In this document: piece after piece, positions 1 through 9,364 of the stretch
Layout of the letters: the number at the start of each line of letters is the position of its first letter
How positions within the stretch are numbered: position 1 is the first letter of the stretch
NCBI RefSeq assembly: GCF_022539315.1
Contig: NC_066327.1
Coordinates: forward strand, 62,001-126,000
Direction of reading: 5' to 3'
DNA length: 64,000 nucleotides
From: Serinus canaria
Taxonomy: Eukaryota > Chordata > Aves > Passeriformes > Fringillidae
Translations under genes and position numbers: made by a program
Notes under the pieces: model-generated
Seen by the model: only the letters and a program-made list of their open reading frames with translations
Told to the model about the DNA's origin: nothing
Databases searched by the model: none

Positions 1-1
1 G

Positions 2-743
2 TTATCATCTAGCAGAATGCTACAATACCAGGCCATTTTGAGGGAACAAGATGATGTGGAACTGAAAACAACTAACCATATCAACCCAGCTGAGTTTCTC
101 CGCAGTGAAACAGCAGAAGGGGAATTAGCTCATGACTGCATGAAAATAATGGAGCAGGTGTACTCCAGCCGGATGGATCTGAAGGACACACCAATAGAAG
201 ATCCCGACTGGGAGTTGTTCACAGATGGATCAAGCTTCATAGAAAGTGGGACCAGGTATGCCGGGTACTCTGTTGCCTCCACGACCCAAGTTATAGAAGC
301 CAAAGCATTACCTCCAGGAACCTCGGCCCAGAAAGCGAAGGTCATAGGCCTTACAAGGGCACTGGTACTCAGCGCTGGAAAGAAGGTAAACCTTTGGACT
401 GATTCTAAATATGCTTTCGGGGTAGTACACATACATGGAGCTTTATGGAAAGAGAGGGGATTACTTAGTGCACAAGGAACTATGATCAAGCATCACACAG
501 AAGTTTTAGCCTTATTAGAAGCAGTCCACAAGCCAGAAAGGGTGGCCGTCATGCATGTGCGTGGGCATCAGAAAGAAGAAGGAAAAATTTTCCAAGGAAA
601 TCGCCTGGCAGATTCGGCTGCCAAGGAAGCTGCACGGCTGGTATGGACCCAGATGGCTTTGATCCCTACAAAGGTAACCCCTATTTACTCCTTACTTAAA
701 CAAACCACCACACTACTCATCAGAGGATGAGAAGCTGGCCAAA
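2..743 (+). pseudogene. pol: ERV copy A pol: end of RT connection and RNase H
   Basis: Open from the window edge to a stop at 728-730. It encodes the RT-RNase H connection and RNase H, which degrades the RNA strand of the RNA-DNA hybrid. Visible motifs: LFTDGSS (first catalytic Asp), WTDSKYAFG (Asp), and GNRLADSAA near the end (last Asp). The catalytic Glu position reads AQKAKVIGLTRAL, Lys instead of the Glu seen in copy B (AQKAEIIGLTRAL), so this copy's RNase H should be inactive. Around 680-740 the reading frame shifts relative to copy B and integrase continues in another frame. An ATG at 17 exists but is internal to pol, not a real start. Confidence 0.85.
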
Positions 744-1859
744 TTGTTGAGGGCACAGAAAAACGCAACTGGATGGTACGTCACAACTACAGGACAAGTG
801 GTGGTCCCAAAACAAATAATGAATGCAATCCTTGTTACAGAGCACAATAAGTGTCATTGGGGAGCAGAAGTATTGGTAAAATTTTTGAAAAAGGAGATGG
901 TTTCTAACCAGATGTTAACAATGGCAAAGCGGGTAAATGCAATGTGTCCGGTGTGTCTGAACAATAACCCCATAGTTAGGAAGCAAATCCAGCTAGGTAG
1001 GCTTCAAACTGGGGCAGAGCCAGGAGATTATTGGCAGTTAGATTTTTCAGAATTACCGAGGGTTCAGGGGTACAAGTATGTGTTGGTATATGTGTGTACT
1101 TTCTCAGGATGGCCAGAGGCCTTTCCCTGTAGTACCAATCAGGCTAAGGAAGTAATCAGGACTCTATTAAAAGAGATCATTCCGAGATTTGGGGTACCAT
1201 TGGGATTGTCATCAGACCGGGGACCACATTTTATTGCTAACATTGTACAGGAGGTGGCTAGAATGCTTGATATCACTTAGAATCTACACACTCCCTGGAG
1301 ACCTCAGTCGAGTGGTCAGGTTGAGAGAATGAATCAAACACTGAAAAATCAAATAAAGAAAATCTGTCAAGAAGCCAAATTGCAGTGGCCACAGGCTTTA
1401 CTGTTAGCTTTGCTCAGAATTAGGATAAAGCCTAGAGAAAGGGTGGGAGTCAGCCCTTTCAAAATTCTGTATGGGAAACCGTATCATGCAACTACATTGA
1501 GGGGCGACCCACATGTGTACGGAGATCAGGTGATTTTCAATTATGTTCTATCCCTTCACAGAGTTCTCAGTGCCTTGCGTGGAGCATTGCAGCGTAATCG
1601 GCCACGGCCACTGGAAAGTCCTGTACATGACATACAACCAGGAGACCAGGTGTACATAAAGAACTGGCAAACTGATCCCCTGAGGGAAGCATGGGATGGT
1701 CCGCATCAGGTGATATTGACAACCTTTACAGCTGTTAAAGTAGCAGGGATCGACTCGTGGATTCACTACACCAGAGTCAAGAAAGTTCCTGCACAATGGG
1801 AGACACAAGTACTATCCCCAACTCGGATGATAATCCGAGCAAAAGAACCACATTGTTAA
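744..1859 (+). pseudogene. pol: ERV copy A pol: integrase, interrupted by a stop
   Basis: Integrase, which inserts the viral cDNA into host DNA. The N-terminal zinc-binding HHCC is visible (EHNKCH ... CPVC), then the catalytic triad: Asp in YWQLDFSEL, Asp in SSDRGPHF, and Glu in SGQVERMNQ. The C-terminal domain carries the GPH...TAVKVAGIDSWIHYTRVKK pattern typical of gamma-type integrases. A TAG at 1278-1280 lies between the second Asp and the Glu, in a stretch that is open in copy B. The reading frame resumes without shift and ends at 1859, overlapping the env start at 1796. Confidence 0.88.
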
Positions 1860-4366
1860 TTATTGTATTTCTGGTTGTAATAAGATGTCCTTCTGTCAAT
1901 GGTTTTGTTGTTGTATCAGTCCCTGAACCAGTTATAGGAGCATTGGAAGGAATGAATGTGAACTTAACTTGTGTTTTTACAGATGACCAGAGAGCTGGAG
2001 CCAGGGAGGAGACCGTATATTGGAAAAGAGGGAACAGGAACAGTGTCGAAAATCACAATGCTGTCACGACTTGGGATAAGGATGCACAAATTGGTAATTC
2101 AATCATCACTTTAAAAAACATAACTGTGGGGGACTCAGATAAATTCACTTGTTTAGTCAGGATCCGATAGAGCTTAGATTACAAATACATACAGTTAAGA
2201 GTTAGGAATTAAGAGAGAAATGATACTGGGATAATCATAACTCCTTCCACTGCTGATGTTGATATGTGAGATGGACCTCCTTTGTGAGTTAATTGTTCTT
2301 TCATCACCCAGGATTCTTGTGGTACCATTTATTCAGTCACATGGTGGAAATGGAATAGTGCAGGATTGTGGGACAAACCAAAGGGTCGAAGCAATGCATG
2401 GGTTACAGATCAGGGAGGTATGGGATGGTACAATGAGACACAACCACGATTGGGAGAATCAGAATGAAATACATTTGTATAGTGGTTTGTGGGATGCAAT
2501 CCTCATATGGAGAGAGAGAAGTTAAAGGAAGAGCACACCTGGGACGGGAATGAGGCCATCACATGGGGTATATCGAGCAGTGGCAGGATCCCCGGTGATA
2601 TGATGTGTGAATTAGAATTTGGGAATGACATGTTCCGAATTTGGATGGTGGTTTGGGGGAAGCTGTTCTCCAAACAGCTAAATTACCAGAGGGAAAAGAG
2701 ACTAGAGAATACAGTAAACTTTAGTCATTCAAGATGTGCAATCCTCAGATGAGGGTATGTACTGTGTTGTTGTTGGCTCAGGATGCTTGGTGGATTTACA
2801 CGCTAGAATCCACAGTTTCCCCACACACTGCACAGAGAAGATTAGTTTAACTCGAATAAATTAGAGATTTGAGAAATAGCAGTGAAACTTTCAACTTCCA
2901 AAGGGGGGAAGAGCAAGAAAATTTAGTAGTTGGGTTAATCAGAGATTTTGGAGTAGTACAGCATGTTTCAAGAATTACGGCTTGCCTACCACTACCACAA
3001 GCTGCAGGAGAGAGCCCATTCCGTGGGGAATAATCCCGATTGGACCCCTACCAAAATTGGAGAGAAATACCACTCAGATATGTCGCAGTGAATTGAAACA
3101 GCGGGTGGAAATGGAACATAAGATTGTAGGCAGTCGGGAGTCCTGGTCCATTCCTGGGAGCAGGGATGATTGTCAAAAACTACTCAGTTATCCAGTTGCC
3201 AAAATAAGACGATTTAGAAGTATGGGGCGGTGCAGCTATGATAAAGTCCTTAGAGCGAGTGTTCCTAAGACTGTTTGGTATAACGAAATAGTATGTCAGA
3301 ACATTTCTCAGAATATTTCATTAGAGGAAGAATGGAAGACAATATGGGGGCCCAGTCTTTTAGAGACCTATAGCTACCTAGGATCGGTAAAGTGGTGTAT
3401 CCACTGGATAGGAAGAAAGAACCAAACCCATCGCTCAGTCACAGCAGCGGTGACAGCACACCGGGAGCTTAGGAGCAGAAAAAGAATTAGAATTACACAC
3501 ACAGTGTATACCTGTGACCCCCGGAAAATGACATTGGACTAATTCCAGTGAGAGTACTACTTAAGTGGGGATGTGAATGCCGGGGTTACCAATCACTCAA
3601 TAATGGGAATATACTTAACCAAAATCAAGTAAATTGTAGATCAACCACAATTCGCAGCCCCGGTAATTTAGTTTGGGTAATGGGACACGGACAGTGGACT
3701 ACACATCTCCCCATTGATGGGCCAGTTACACAAATCACACTTGGGATTCCTACCTTGTGTCCATTTTGGAGACAATCAAGCTTGAGTGAGAGAAATAATA
3801 GACAAAAGAGAGATGTGAGTCCAGAAGATGAGTGGCACAAACCAAATAGTAGGGTTAAATTTAGGTGGGCCTGGAATCATTCTTTGCACCTATTGCAGCA
3901 TATCGAAATAGAGACATGATTTATAGATTGATGGGTCAGACCAAAAGATTAGCAGCAACCACCAAAAAGGGATTTAAAGATTTAAATTTGCAATTGCAAG
4001 CCACTACAAGAATGACCTTGCAGAACAGAATGGCCTTAGATATGCTGTTACTAAAAGAACATAGAGTTTGTGGTTACCTGAACAAGAAATAGATCATTGC
4101 TGCATCCATATCCCAAATGTGACCATTGAAGTAGAAAAAGATATTTTACAATTAGAAAATATAGAAGAAAAGACCAAAGAATTAGAAAAAGAAACAGAAC
4201 ACAATTGGATCAGGGCATTGTTTGATTCCTTAGGGCTCCAAGTCTCTGGTTGGATATCTTCGGCAATTCAATATATATTGATGTTTTTGACATTAATACT
4301 AATCATTTTTGGAGTATATAGATGTATCGTAGGTATGGTTAGACGAGAGCGTATGAACACTCGATG
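1796..4366 (+). pseudogene. env: ERV copy A env, multiply frameshifted
   Basis: Envelope glycoprotein precursor (surface SU plus transmembrane TM), responsible for receptor binding and fusion in an intact virus. Starts at ATG 1796, overlapping pol by 64 bp as in gamma-type viruses. A hydrophobic signal segment (about residues 19-31) leads into an immunoglobulin-V-like stretch that ends at a stop at 2168-2170. Homology to copy B then continues in other frames (about 2982-3542, 3548-3850, 3865-4092, 4068-4366). SU retains QNISQNIS glycosylation sites and LKWGCECR. A basic RQKR site at about 3804-3815 is the predicted furin cut. TM has LQNRMALDMLLLKEH followed by Cys residues, then a hydrophobic anchor (YILMFLTLILIIFGVY) and a short basic tail. 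At least three frame changes make it non-functional. About 2200-2980 has little recognisable coding content. Confidence 0.82.
1904..2170 (+). other. Immunoglobulin-V-like segment at the env N-terminus (copy A)
   Basis: After the signal peptide, residues about 37-124 read like an Ig variable-type domain: EGMNVNLTC (B strand, Cys59 counted from ATG 1796), VYWKRG (C strand with the core Trp76), IITLKNITVGDSDKFTC (E-F strands with the Asp-x-x-x-Phe-x-Cys signature, Cys119). Cys-to-Cys spacing is 60 residues. The frame stops five codons after the second Cys, so strand G cannot be judged here. In copy B the first core Cys codon is replaced by Gly and the region then frameshifts, so only copy A shows the full pattern. 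Motif matching is by eye; no structure or profile search was done. Confidence 0.6.
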
Positions 4367-4489
4367 ACTGATGAATGCAATGACTCGAATTCCAGCAACA
4401 CCACCGCCCCGTACAAAGAGAACAGACATCCAAATGAAGCTGAAATAAAGACTTGAGCATTCCTGCAAATCTAAGATTGAGGAATGCTC

Positions 4490-4500
4490 AAAAGGGGGGA
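4490..4500 (+). promoter_or_regulatory. Polypurine tract of ERV copy A
   Basis: Run AAAAGGGGGGA two bases before the TG that opens the 3' LTR; primes plus-strand DNA synthesis in retroviruses. The same tract, inverted, sits beside the 3' LTR of copy B. Confidence 0.85.
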
Positions 4501-4764
4501 CTTGTTGCAGTGAGTTATTCTAATATTCAAATAAGAATAGCAAAATTATGTATTAGACATAGTTATGCTAAGGATTGTAACCCAAGTAGGCCCTTGGCAC
4601 AATATATGTGAACTAAAAACCAGTGTTGCAAGAAATCAGTAAAGCATGATTATCTAAAGAATGTGCAGTAGAGGAAGAAATTGTCATCTACATGATGTAT
4701 GTCCCTAAGGAATGTTCTGTTAGAGATACAATGTAATCGTTAGTCAAGGGAAAGCTTAGAGAAG

Positions 4765-4770
4765 TATAAA
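4765..4770 (+). promoter_or_regulatory. TATA box in copy A LTR
   Basis: TATAAA (GAAGTATAAAAATC) about 75 bp upstream of the polyadenylation signal, the usual U3/R position for a retroviral LTR promoter. Confidence 0.65.
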
Positions 4771-4842
4771 AATCTTGTAAGTTTGTTGGGAAGCTGGGAT
4801 TATGATTTTGGGACGCTAGTCCGCAGAGACCCCAGGGCCCTC

Positions 4843-4848
4843 AATAAA
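4843..4848 (+). terminator. Polyadenylation signal in copy A LTR
   Basis: AATAAA within CCCTCAATAAAGCACCGC; the same motif and context recurs inverted in both copy B LTRs. Confidence 0.75.
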
Positions 4849-4906
4849 GCACCGCATAAAACAACTTTGTTGTTTTGTGTTTTACTCTCTTTGGATACGG
4901 GCAGCA

Positions 4907-6891
4907 CTATCACGCCCAGCTCTCTCCCTGTGGACTCCTGGTTCCATGAGATTCCACAGCTTAACAATGTTTACGAGTGTTCCATCAGGCCCGTCTCTGT
5001 CACCATGGACAGCGGGTCCCATGAGATTCCATGGGGTAACAATGTTCTCCAGTGTTCTACCAGGCCCGGCTATGTCACCTTTTATAACTAGTTCCATGAG
5101 ATTACAACAGGTAACAATATTCTCCAGTTTTCCATTAGCCAGAGTCTGTCACCATGGACACTTGGTTCCATGAGGTTCCATTGGGTAACAATGTTCTCCA
5201 GTGTTCCACCAGGCCCAGCTCTGTCACCATGGACACCTAATTCCATGAGATTCCTTGGGATAAAAGTGTTCTCCAGTGTTCCATCAGGCCCCATTCTGTC
5301 AACATGGAAACCTTGTTCCTTGAGATTCCACTGGGTAACAATGTTCTCCAGTGTTCCATCAGGCATGTCTCTGTTACCATGGACATCTGGTTCCATGAGA
5401 TACAATGGGGTAAAAATGTTCTCCAGTGTTCCATCAGGACCAGCTCTGTCACCATGGATACCTGCTTCCATGAGATTCAAGGGGTAACATTGTTCTCCAG
5501 TGTTCCATCAGGCCCTGCTCTCTCGCCATGAACACTCCGTTCCATGAGATTCCATGGGGTAACAATGTTCTCCAGTGTTCCATTAGGCCTGGCTCTGTCA
5601 CCATGGACACCTGGTTCACGGAGATTGGATGGGGTAACTATGTTCTCCAGAGTTCCATCAGGCCCAGATCTGTCACCATGGACACCTGGTTCAATGAGAT
5701 TCCATCCGGTAACCGTGTTCTCCAGTGTTCCATCAGGCCAAGCTCTATCACCATGGACACCTGGTTCCATGACATTCCACTGTGTAACAATCTTCTCCAG
5801 TTTTCCATCAGGCCCAGCTCCGTCACCATGGACACCTTGTTCCATGAGATTCGAACAGGTAACAATGTTCTCCAGTGTTCCATCAGGCCCAGCTCTGTCA
5901 CCATGGAAACCTAGTTCCATGAGATTTGATGGGGTAACAATGTTTTCCAGTGTTCCATTAGTCCGGATATGTCAGCATGCACACCTTGTTGCATGAGATT
6001 CCACTAGTTAACAATGATCTCCAGAGTTCCATCAGGCCCGGCTCTATCACCATGGATACCTGGTTCCATGATATTCCAACAGGTAAAAATGTTCCTCAGT
6101 GTTCCAACAGGCCCAGCTCTGCCACCATGGACACCTGGTTCCATGAGATTCCAACAGGTAACAGTGTTCTCCAGTATTCCATCAGGCCCAGCACTGTCAC
6201 CATAGACGTCTGGTTCCATGCGATTCTAACAGGTAACAGTGTACTCCAGTGTTCCATCAGGCCCAGCTCTGTCACCATGGACACCTGGCTGCATGAGATT
6301 CCATGGGGTAACAATATTCTTCAGTGTTACATTAGGCCCAGCTCTCTCCCCATGAACACCCCGTTCCATGAGATTCCATGGGGTAACAATGTTTTCCAGT
6401 GTTCTATCATGCCCATCTTTCTCACTGTGGACTCCTGGTTCCATGAAATTCCACTGTGTAACAATGTTCTCCAGTGTTCCACCAGGCCCAGCTCTGTCAT
6501 CATGGACACCTGGTTCCATGAGATTCCATGGGGTAACAATGGTTTCCAGTGTTCTGTCATGCCCATTTTTCTCACTGTGGACTCCTGGTTCCATGAAATT
6601 CCACTGTGTAACAATGTTCTCCAGTCTTCCACCAGGCCCGGCCCTATCACCTTTTATATCTGGTTCCATGCGATTCCAACAGGTAACAGTGTTCTCCAGT
6701 GTTCCATCAGTTCCAGCTCTGTCACCATGGACACCTGGTCCCATGAGGTTCCTTGGGGTAACAATGTTCTCCAGTGTTCCACCAGGCCCGGCCCTGTCAC
6801 CTTTTATAACTTGTTCCATGCGATTCCATGCGGTAACAATGTTCTCCAGTGTTCCATCACGCCCAGCTCTGTCACCTTGGATACCTGGTTC
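4907..6891. repeat. Satellite I, 75-bp tandem repeat, left segment
   Basis: About 26 head-to-tail copies of a 75-bp unit whose landmarks are TTCCATGAGATTCCATGGGG, TAACAATGTTCTCCAGTG, TTCCATCAGGCCCAGCTCTG and TCACCATGGACACCTGG. Units differ mostly by point changes, with small local doublets (for example near 6379 and 6529). The unit length is 25 codons and has few stops, so all six frames look open; these frames are not genes. The segment is cut off from the rest of the array by ERV copy B. Confidence 0.95.
6888..6891. other. Target-site duplication GTTC, left side of ERV copy B
   Basis: GTTC immediately before the TG of the LTR; matching GTTC at 15467-15470 follows the other LTR. It falls inside the TGGTTCCATGAG stretch of the satellite I unit. 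Four-base duplications are usual for gamma-type integrases. Confidence 0.85.
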
Positions 6892-7345
6892 TGTTGCCCG
6901 ATCCAAAGAAAACGCAAAACAACCATAGTTGCTTTATGCAGTGCTTTATTGAAGGCCCTGGGAGCCTGAGGACTTTCATCGAAAGTCGGAACCCCAAATT
7001 CGTGACAAAATCTGCCAGGTTTATATACTTTACTTAACATGATTTCTTCATCTGATCTATGTCCGTTGCTAAGCATCTTTAGAGATATACAGAGATTTAT
7101 TAGGTACTTCATGAGATTTGTTACTTAGCCAGAAGGTACATTCCATAGATAAGATTTGGTACATTCTCTAGATAATACTTTCTCTCGATCTACCATGCAC
7201 TAAAATTCACTTAAAATTTATCGGGCCTACTACGGCCTTAGCATAACTACTGCTACTCATGCTAACTATTATATTGTTTCACTAATCTAGACATCTCTGT
7301 ATTAACTAAAATACGTTTTTCAATAATTTTCAAACTTCTGCCACA
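6892..7345 (-). repeat. 3' LTR of ERV copy B (454 bp)
   Basis: On the minus strand runs TGTGGCAGAAG ... GGGCAACA. It contains a TATATAA promoter motif (plus coordinates 7021-7027) and an AATAAA signal (6945-6950). It lies next to a polypurine tract, so it is the 3' LTR. The plus-strand boundary TGTTGCCC abuts satellite I at 6891. Confidence 0.93.
6945..6950 (-). terminator. Polyadenylation signal in copy B 3' LTR
   Basis: AATAAA on the minus strand (TTTATT on plus) in a CTTCAATAAAGCACTGC context, downstream of the LTR TATA motif, where retroviral transcripts are expected to be cleaved. Confidence 0.7.
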
Positions 7346-7347
7346 AG

Positions 7348-7359
7348 TCCCCCCTTTTG
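7348..7359 (-). promoter_or_regulatory. Polypurine tract of ERV copy B
   Basis: CAAAAGGGGGGA on the minus strand, two bases upstream of the 3' LTR start; nearly identical to the tract at 4490-4500. Confidence 0.85.
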
Positions 7360-7388
7360 AGCATTCTTCAGATCTTCTGCAAGGATGC

Positions 7389-9364
7389 TCAACCTTCAGC
7401 TTCAGTTCTTCTAAGAGGGGCCACCTCTTTGTATTTAGGCGGGGGAATTCCAAATCCGTAGATTCTTCCTATTGCTTTTACCAATCTTCTTGTTCGTCCT
7501 GTTTCCTTGAGTACTATTTTCAAAACACATCTATATGCTATCCAAGCAACTATTAGTACAATTATAAACAACAACACATATTGCAACATTGACGATATCC
7601 AACCAGAAACCTGAAGCCACATTGAATCTAACAAGGCTCCTATCCAATTGTGCTGGGCCTCCTTTTCGATTTCTTTTGTTCCAGATTCGACTATTTCTAG
7701 TTGAGAGATGTCTTTCTCTACTTCTATCGTTACATTTGGGATATGGATGCAGCAGTGATCAATTCTTTTATTTAAATACCCACAAACTCCATGTTCTTTC
7801 AATAACAGCATGTCTAGAGCCATTCTATTTTGGAGTGTCATATGAGAAGTAGCCTGCAATTGTAGGTTCAAATCTTTGAACCCTCTCCTAGTTGCTAATT
7901 CCAATCTCTCTGTTTGTCCCAGTAACCTAAACAACATTTCCCTGTTTCTATATGTGGCTATTGGTGCAAATAAGGATTCTAGTGCCCATCCAAACTTCAC
8001 TCCGCTGTCAGGTTCATGCCATTGGTCTTCATCTCCTAACAAATTCAAATCATCAATTTCTCTCTTTTTCCTAGTCCCTAAGGCCTTTAACTTAGACTGT
8101 TTCCACAAAGGGCATAACGTTGCCACCCCTAAAGTTACTTGTGTCACTGGTCTGTCCAAAGGGAGATGAGTAGTCCATTGTCCATGTCCCATTACCCATA
8201 CCAAATTTCCTGGACTTCTGAGTGTAGTCGTCCTACAGGAGACCCTTCCATAAAACTCGTTCATAAGGGGTTTGCCGGGTATCGTATGATTGTATTTCCT
8301 ACATTCACATCCCCATTTCAAGAGGACCCTTACTGGTACTAGGCTAATTTGATCCCCTGGAGTATCGCATGTATAAACTTCTGTACAGTTCCAGTTTTCC
8401 TTTGCTATCGCCTTCTCCCTAGTAGAGGTATTTATCTCTGATACTTCTGCATGTGATTGGTTTTTACTTCCTGTCCACTGTACGCACCAATCAACAGGCC
8501 TGATATAACTATAGTGTTCTAGTAAACTTGGACCCCATATTGTCTTCCATTCTTCCTCTAATGAAATATTCTGAGAAATGTTCTGACATACTATTTCGTT
8601 ATGCCAAATAGTCTTAGGAACACTCGCTCTGTGGATCTCATCATAGCTGCACCACCCCACATTTCTATATTGTCCTATTCTGGTAAATTGATAATTAGGT
8701 AGTTTTCGACAATCATTCCTGCTCCCAGGAGTGGACCAGGACATTCGAGTGACTACAGTCCCATGTTCCATTTCCACTTGCGGTTTCAATTAATTGCGAC
8801 ATATCTGAGTGGTATTTCTCTCTATTCTTGGTAGTAGGGGTCCAATCGGGATTATTCCCCACGGAATGGGTTCTCCTGCAGCTTGTGGTAGGGGTAGGCA
8901 AGCTGTTATCCTTGAAACATTTTGCACTGCACCAAAATCCCTAATTAACCCTACTACTAAATTTTCTTGTTCTTCCCCCCTTTGGAAATTAAAGGTTTCA
9001 GCACTGTTTCCAAGATCTCTGATTTTCCGATTAAAAGTTCTTCCCCTAGTTCAAGAGACAGTTGTTCTGGCATGTGTCCAATATGCATCCTTATCCCAAA
9101 CAGTAGTAAAACTTGCCTTGAGGTGCCCAGCTCCTTGTTTCCAGAATACTCGTAATCTCGGGCTTCAGCTTTCTGGTCATTGGTAACAACACCGGTCAGA
9201 TTCACATCCATCCCTTCCACGACTCCAACAATAAGTTCTGAAACAGTGACAACCACAAAACCTTGAGTAGGTATCAATTTCATCATCACCAGTAACAGAA
9301 TGATTAAGAATGTGGCTTTGCGCGAAATATCATTCGCGTCGGGGAGACCATCTGAGTCTCCCAT
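7389..9364 (-). pseudogene. env: ERV copy B env, frameshifted; TM half intact
   Basis: Starts at the ATG at 9362-9364, overlapping the end of pol (stop at 9304-9306) by about 60 bp. A hydrophobic signal (LIILLLVMM) leads to GFVVVTVSE, matching copy A. The Ig-like core Cys is Gly here (VNLTGVV) and the frame is lost afterwards. Homology continues in a second frame (about 8713-8901) and then a 466-residue frame (7389-8789) covering most of SU and all of TM. In that frame: LKWGCECR near 158-164, furin-type RKKR at 240-243, LQNRMALDMLLLKEHG at 319-334, a Cys336-x9-Cys-Cys347 motif with CCIHIPN, a membrane anchor at about 401-419, and a 45-residue cytoplasmic tail. No Gly-rich fusion peptide directly follows the furin site; an internal one around 268-290 is possible. 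Not translatable as one protein. Confidence 0.85.

Larger units (their letters stand above)
1..4906 (+). mobile_element. Endogenous retrovirus copy A (gamma-like), 3' portion, decayed
   Basis: Plus-strand provirus entering from the left window edge, so its 5' LTR, gag and most of pol are not visible. Order seen: RNase H, integrase, env overlapping the end of pol, polypurine tract, 3' LTR. Proteins are clearly homologous to those of copy B (minus strand, from 6892), so the two elements belong to one family. The integrase tail with its GPH...KVAGI...WIH pattern and the readthrough-style gag-pol of copy B place the family with class I (gamma-like) ERVs. Copy A is more damaged: one frameshift and one stop in pol, and several frameshifts in env. 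Its LTR ends directly in 75-bp satellite I, so it was probably inserted into that array, but the 5' flank needed to prove a target duplication lies outside the window. Confidence 0.9.
4503..4906 (+). repeat. 3' LTR of ERV copy A (about 404 bp)
   Basis: Begins TGTTGCAG directly after the polypurine tract and ends GGGCAGCA, obeying TG...CA. It matches the copy B LTRs best in the 3' third (CAATAAAGCACTGC-like polyadenylation region and the TTTGGAT...GGGCA end). Contains TATAAA and AATAAA. Followed at once by satellite I. Confidence 0.88.
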
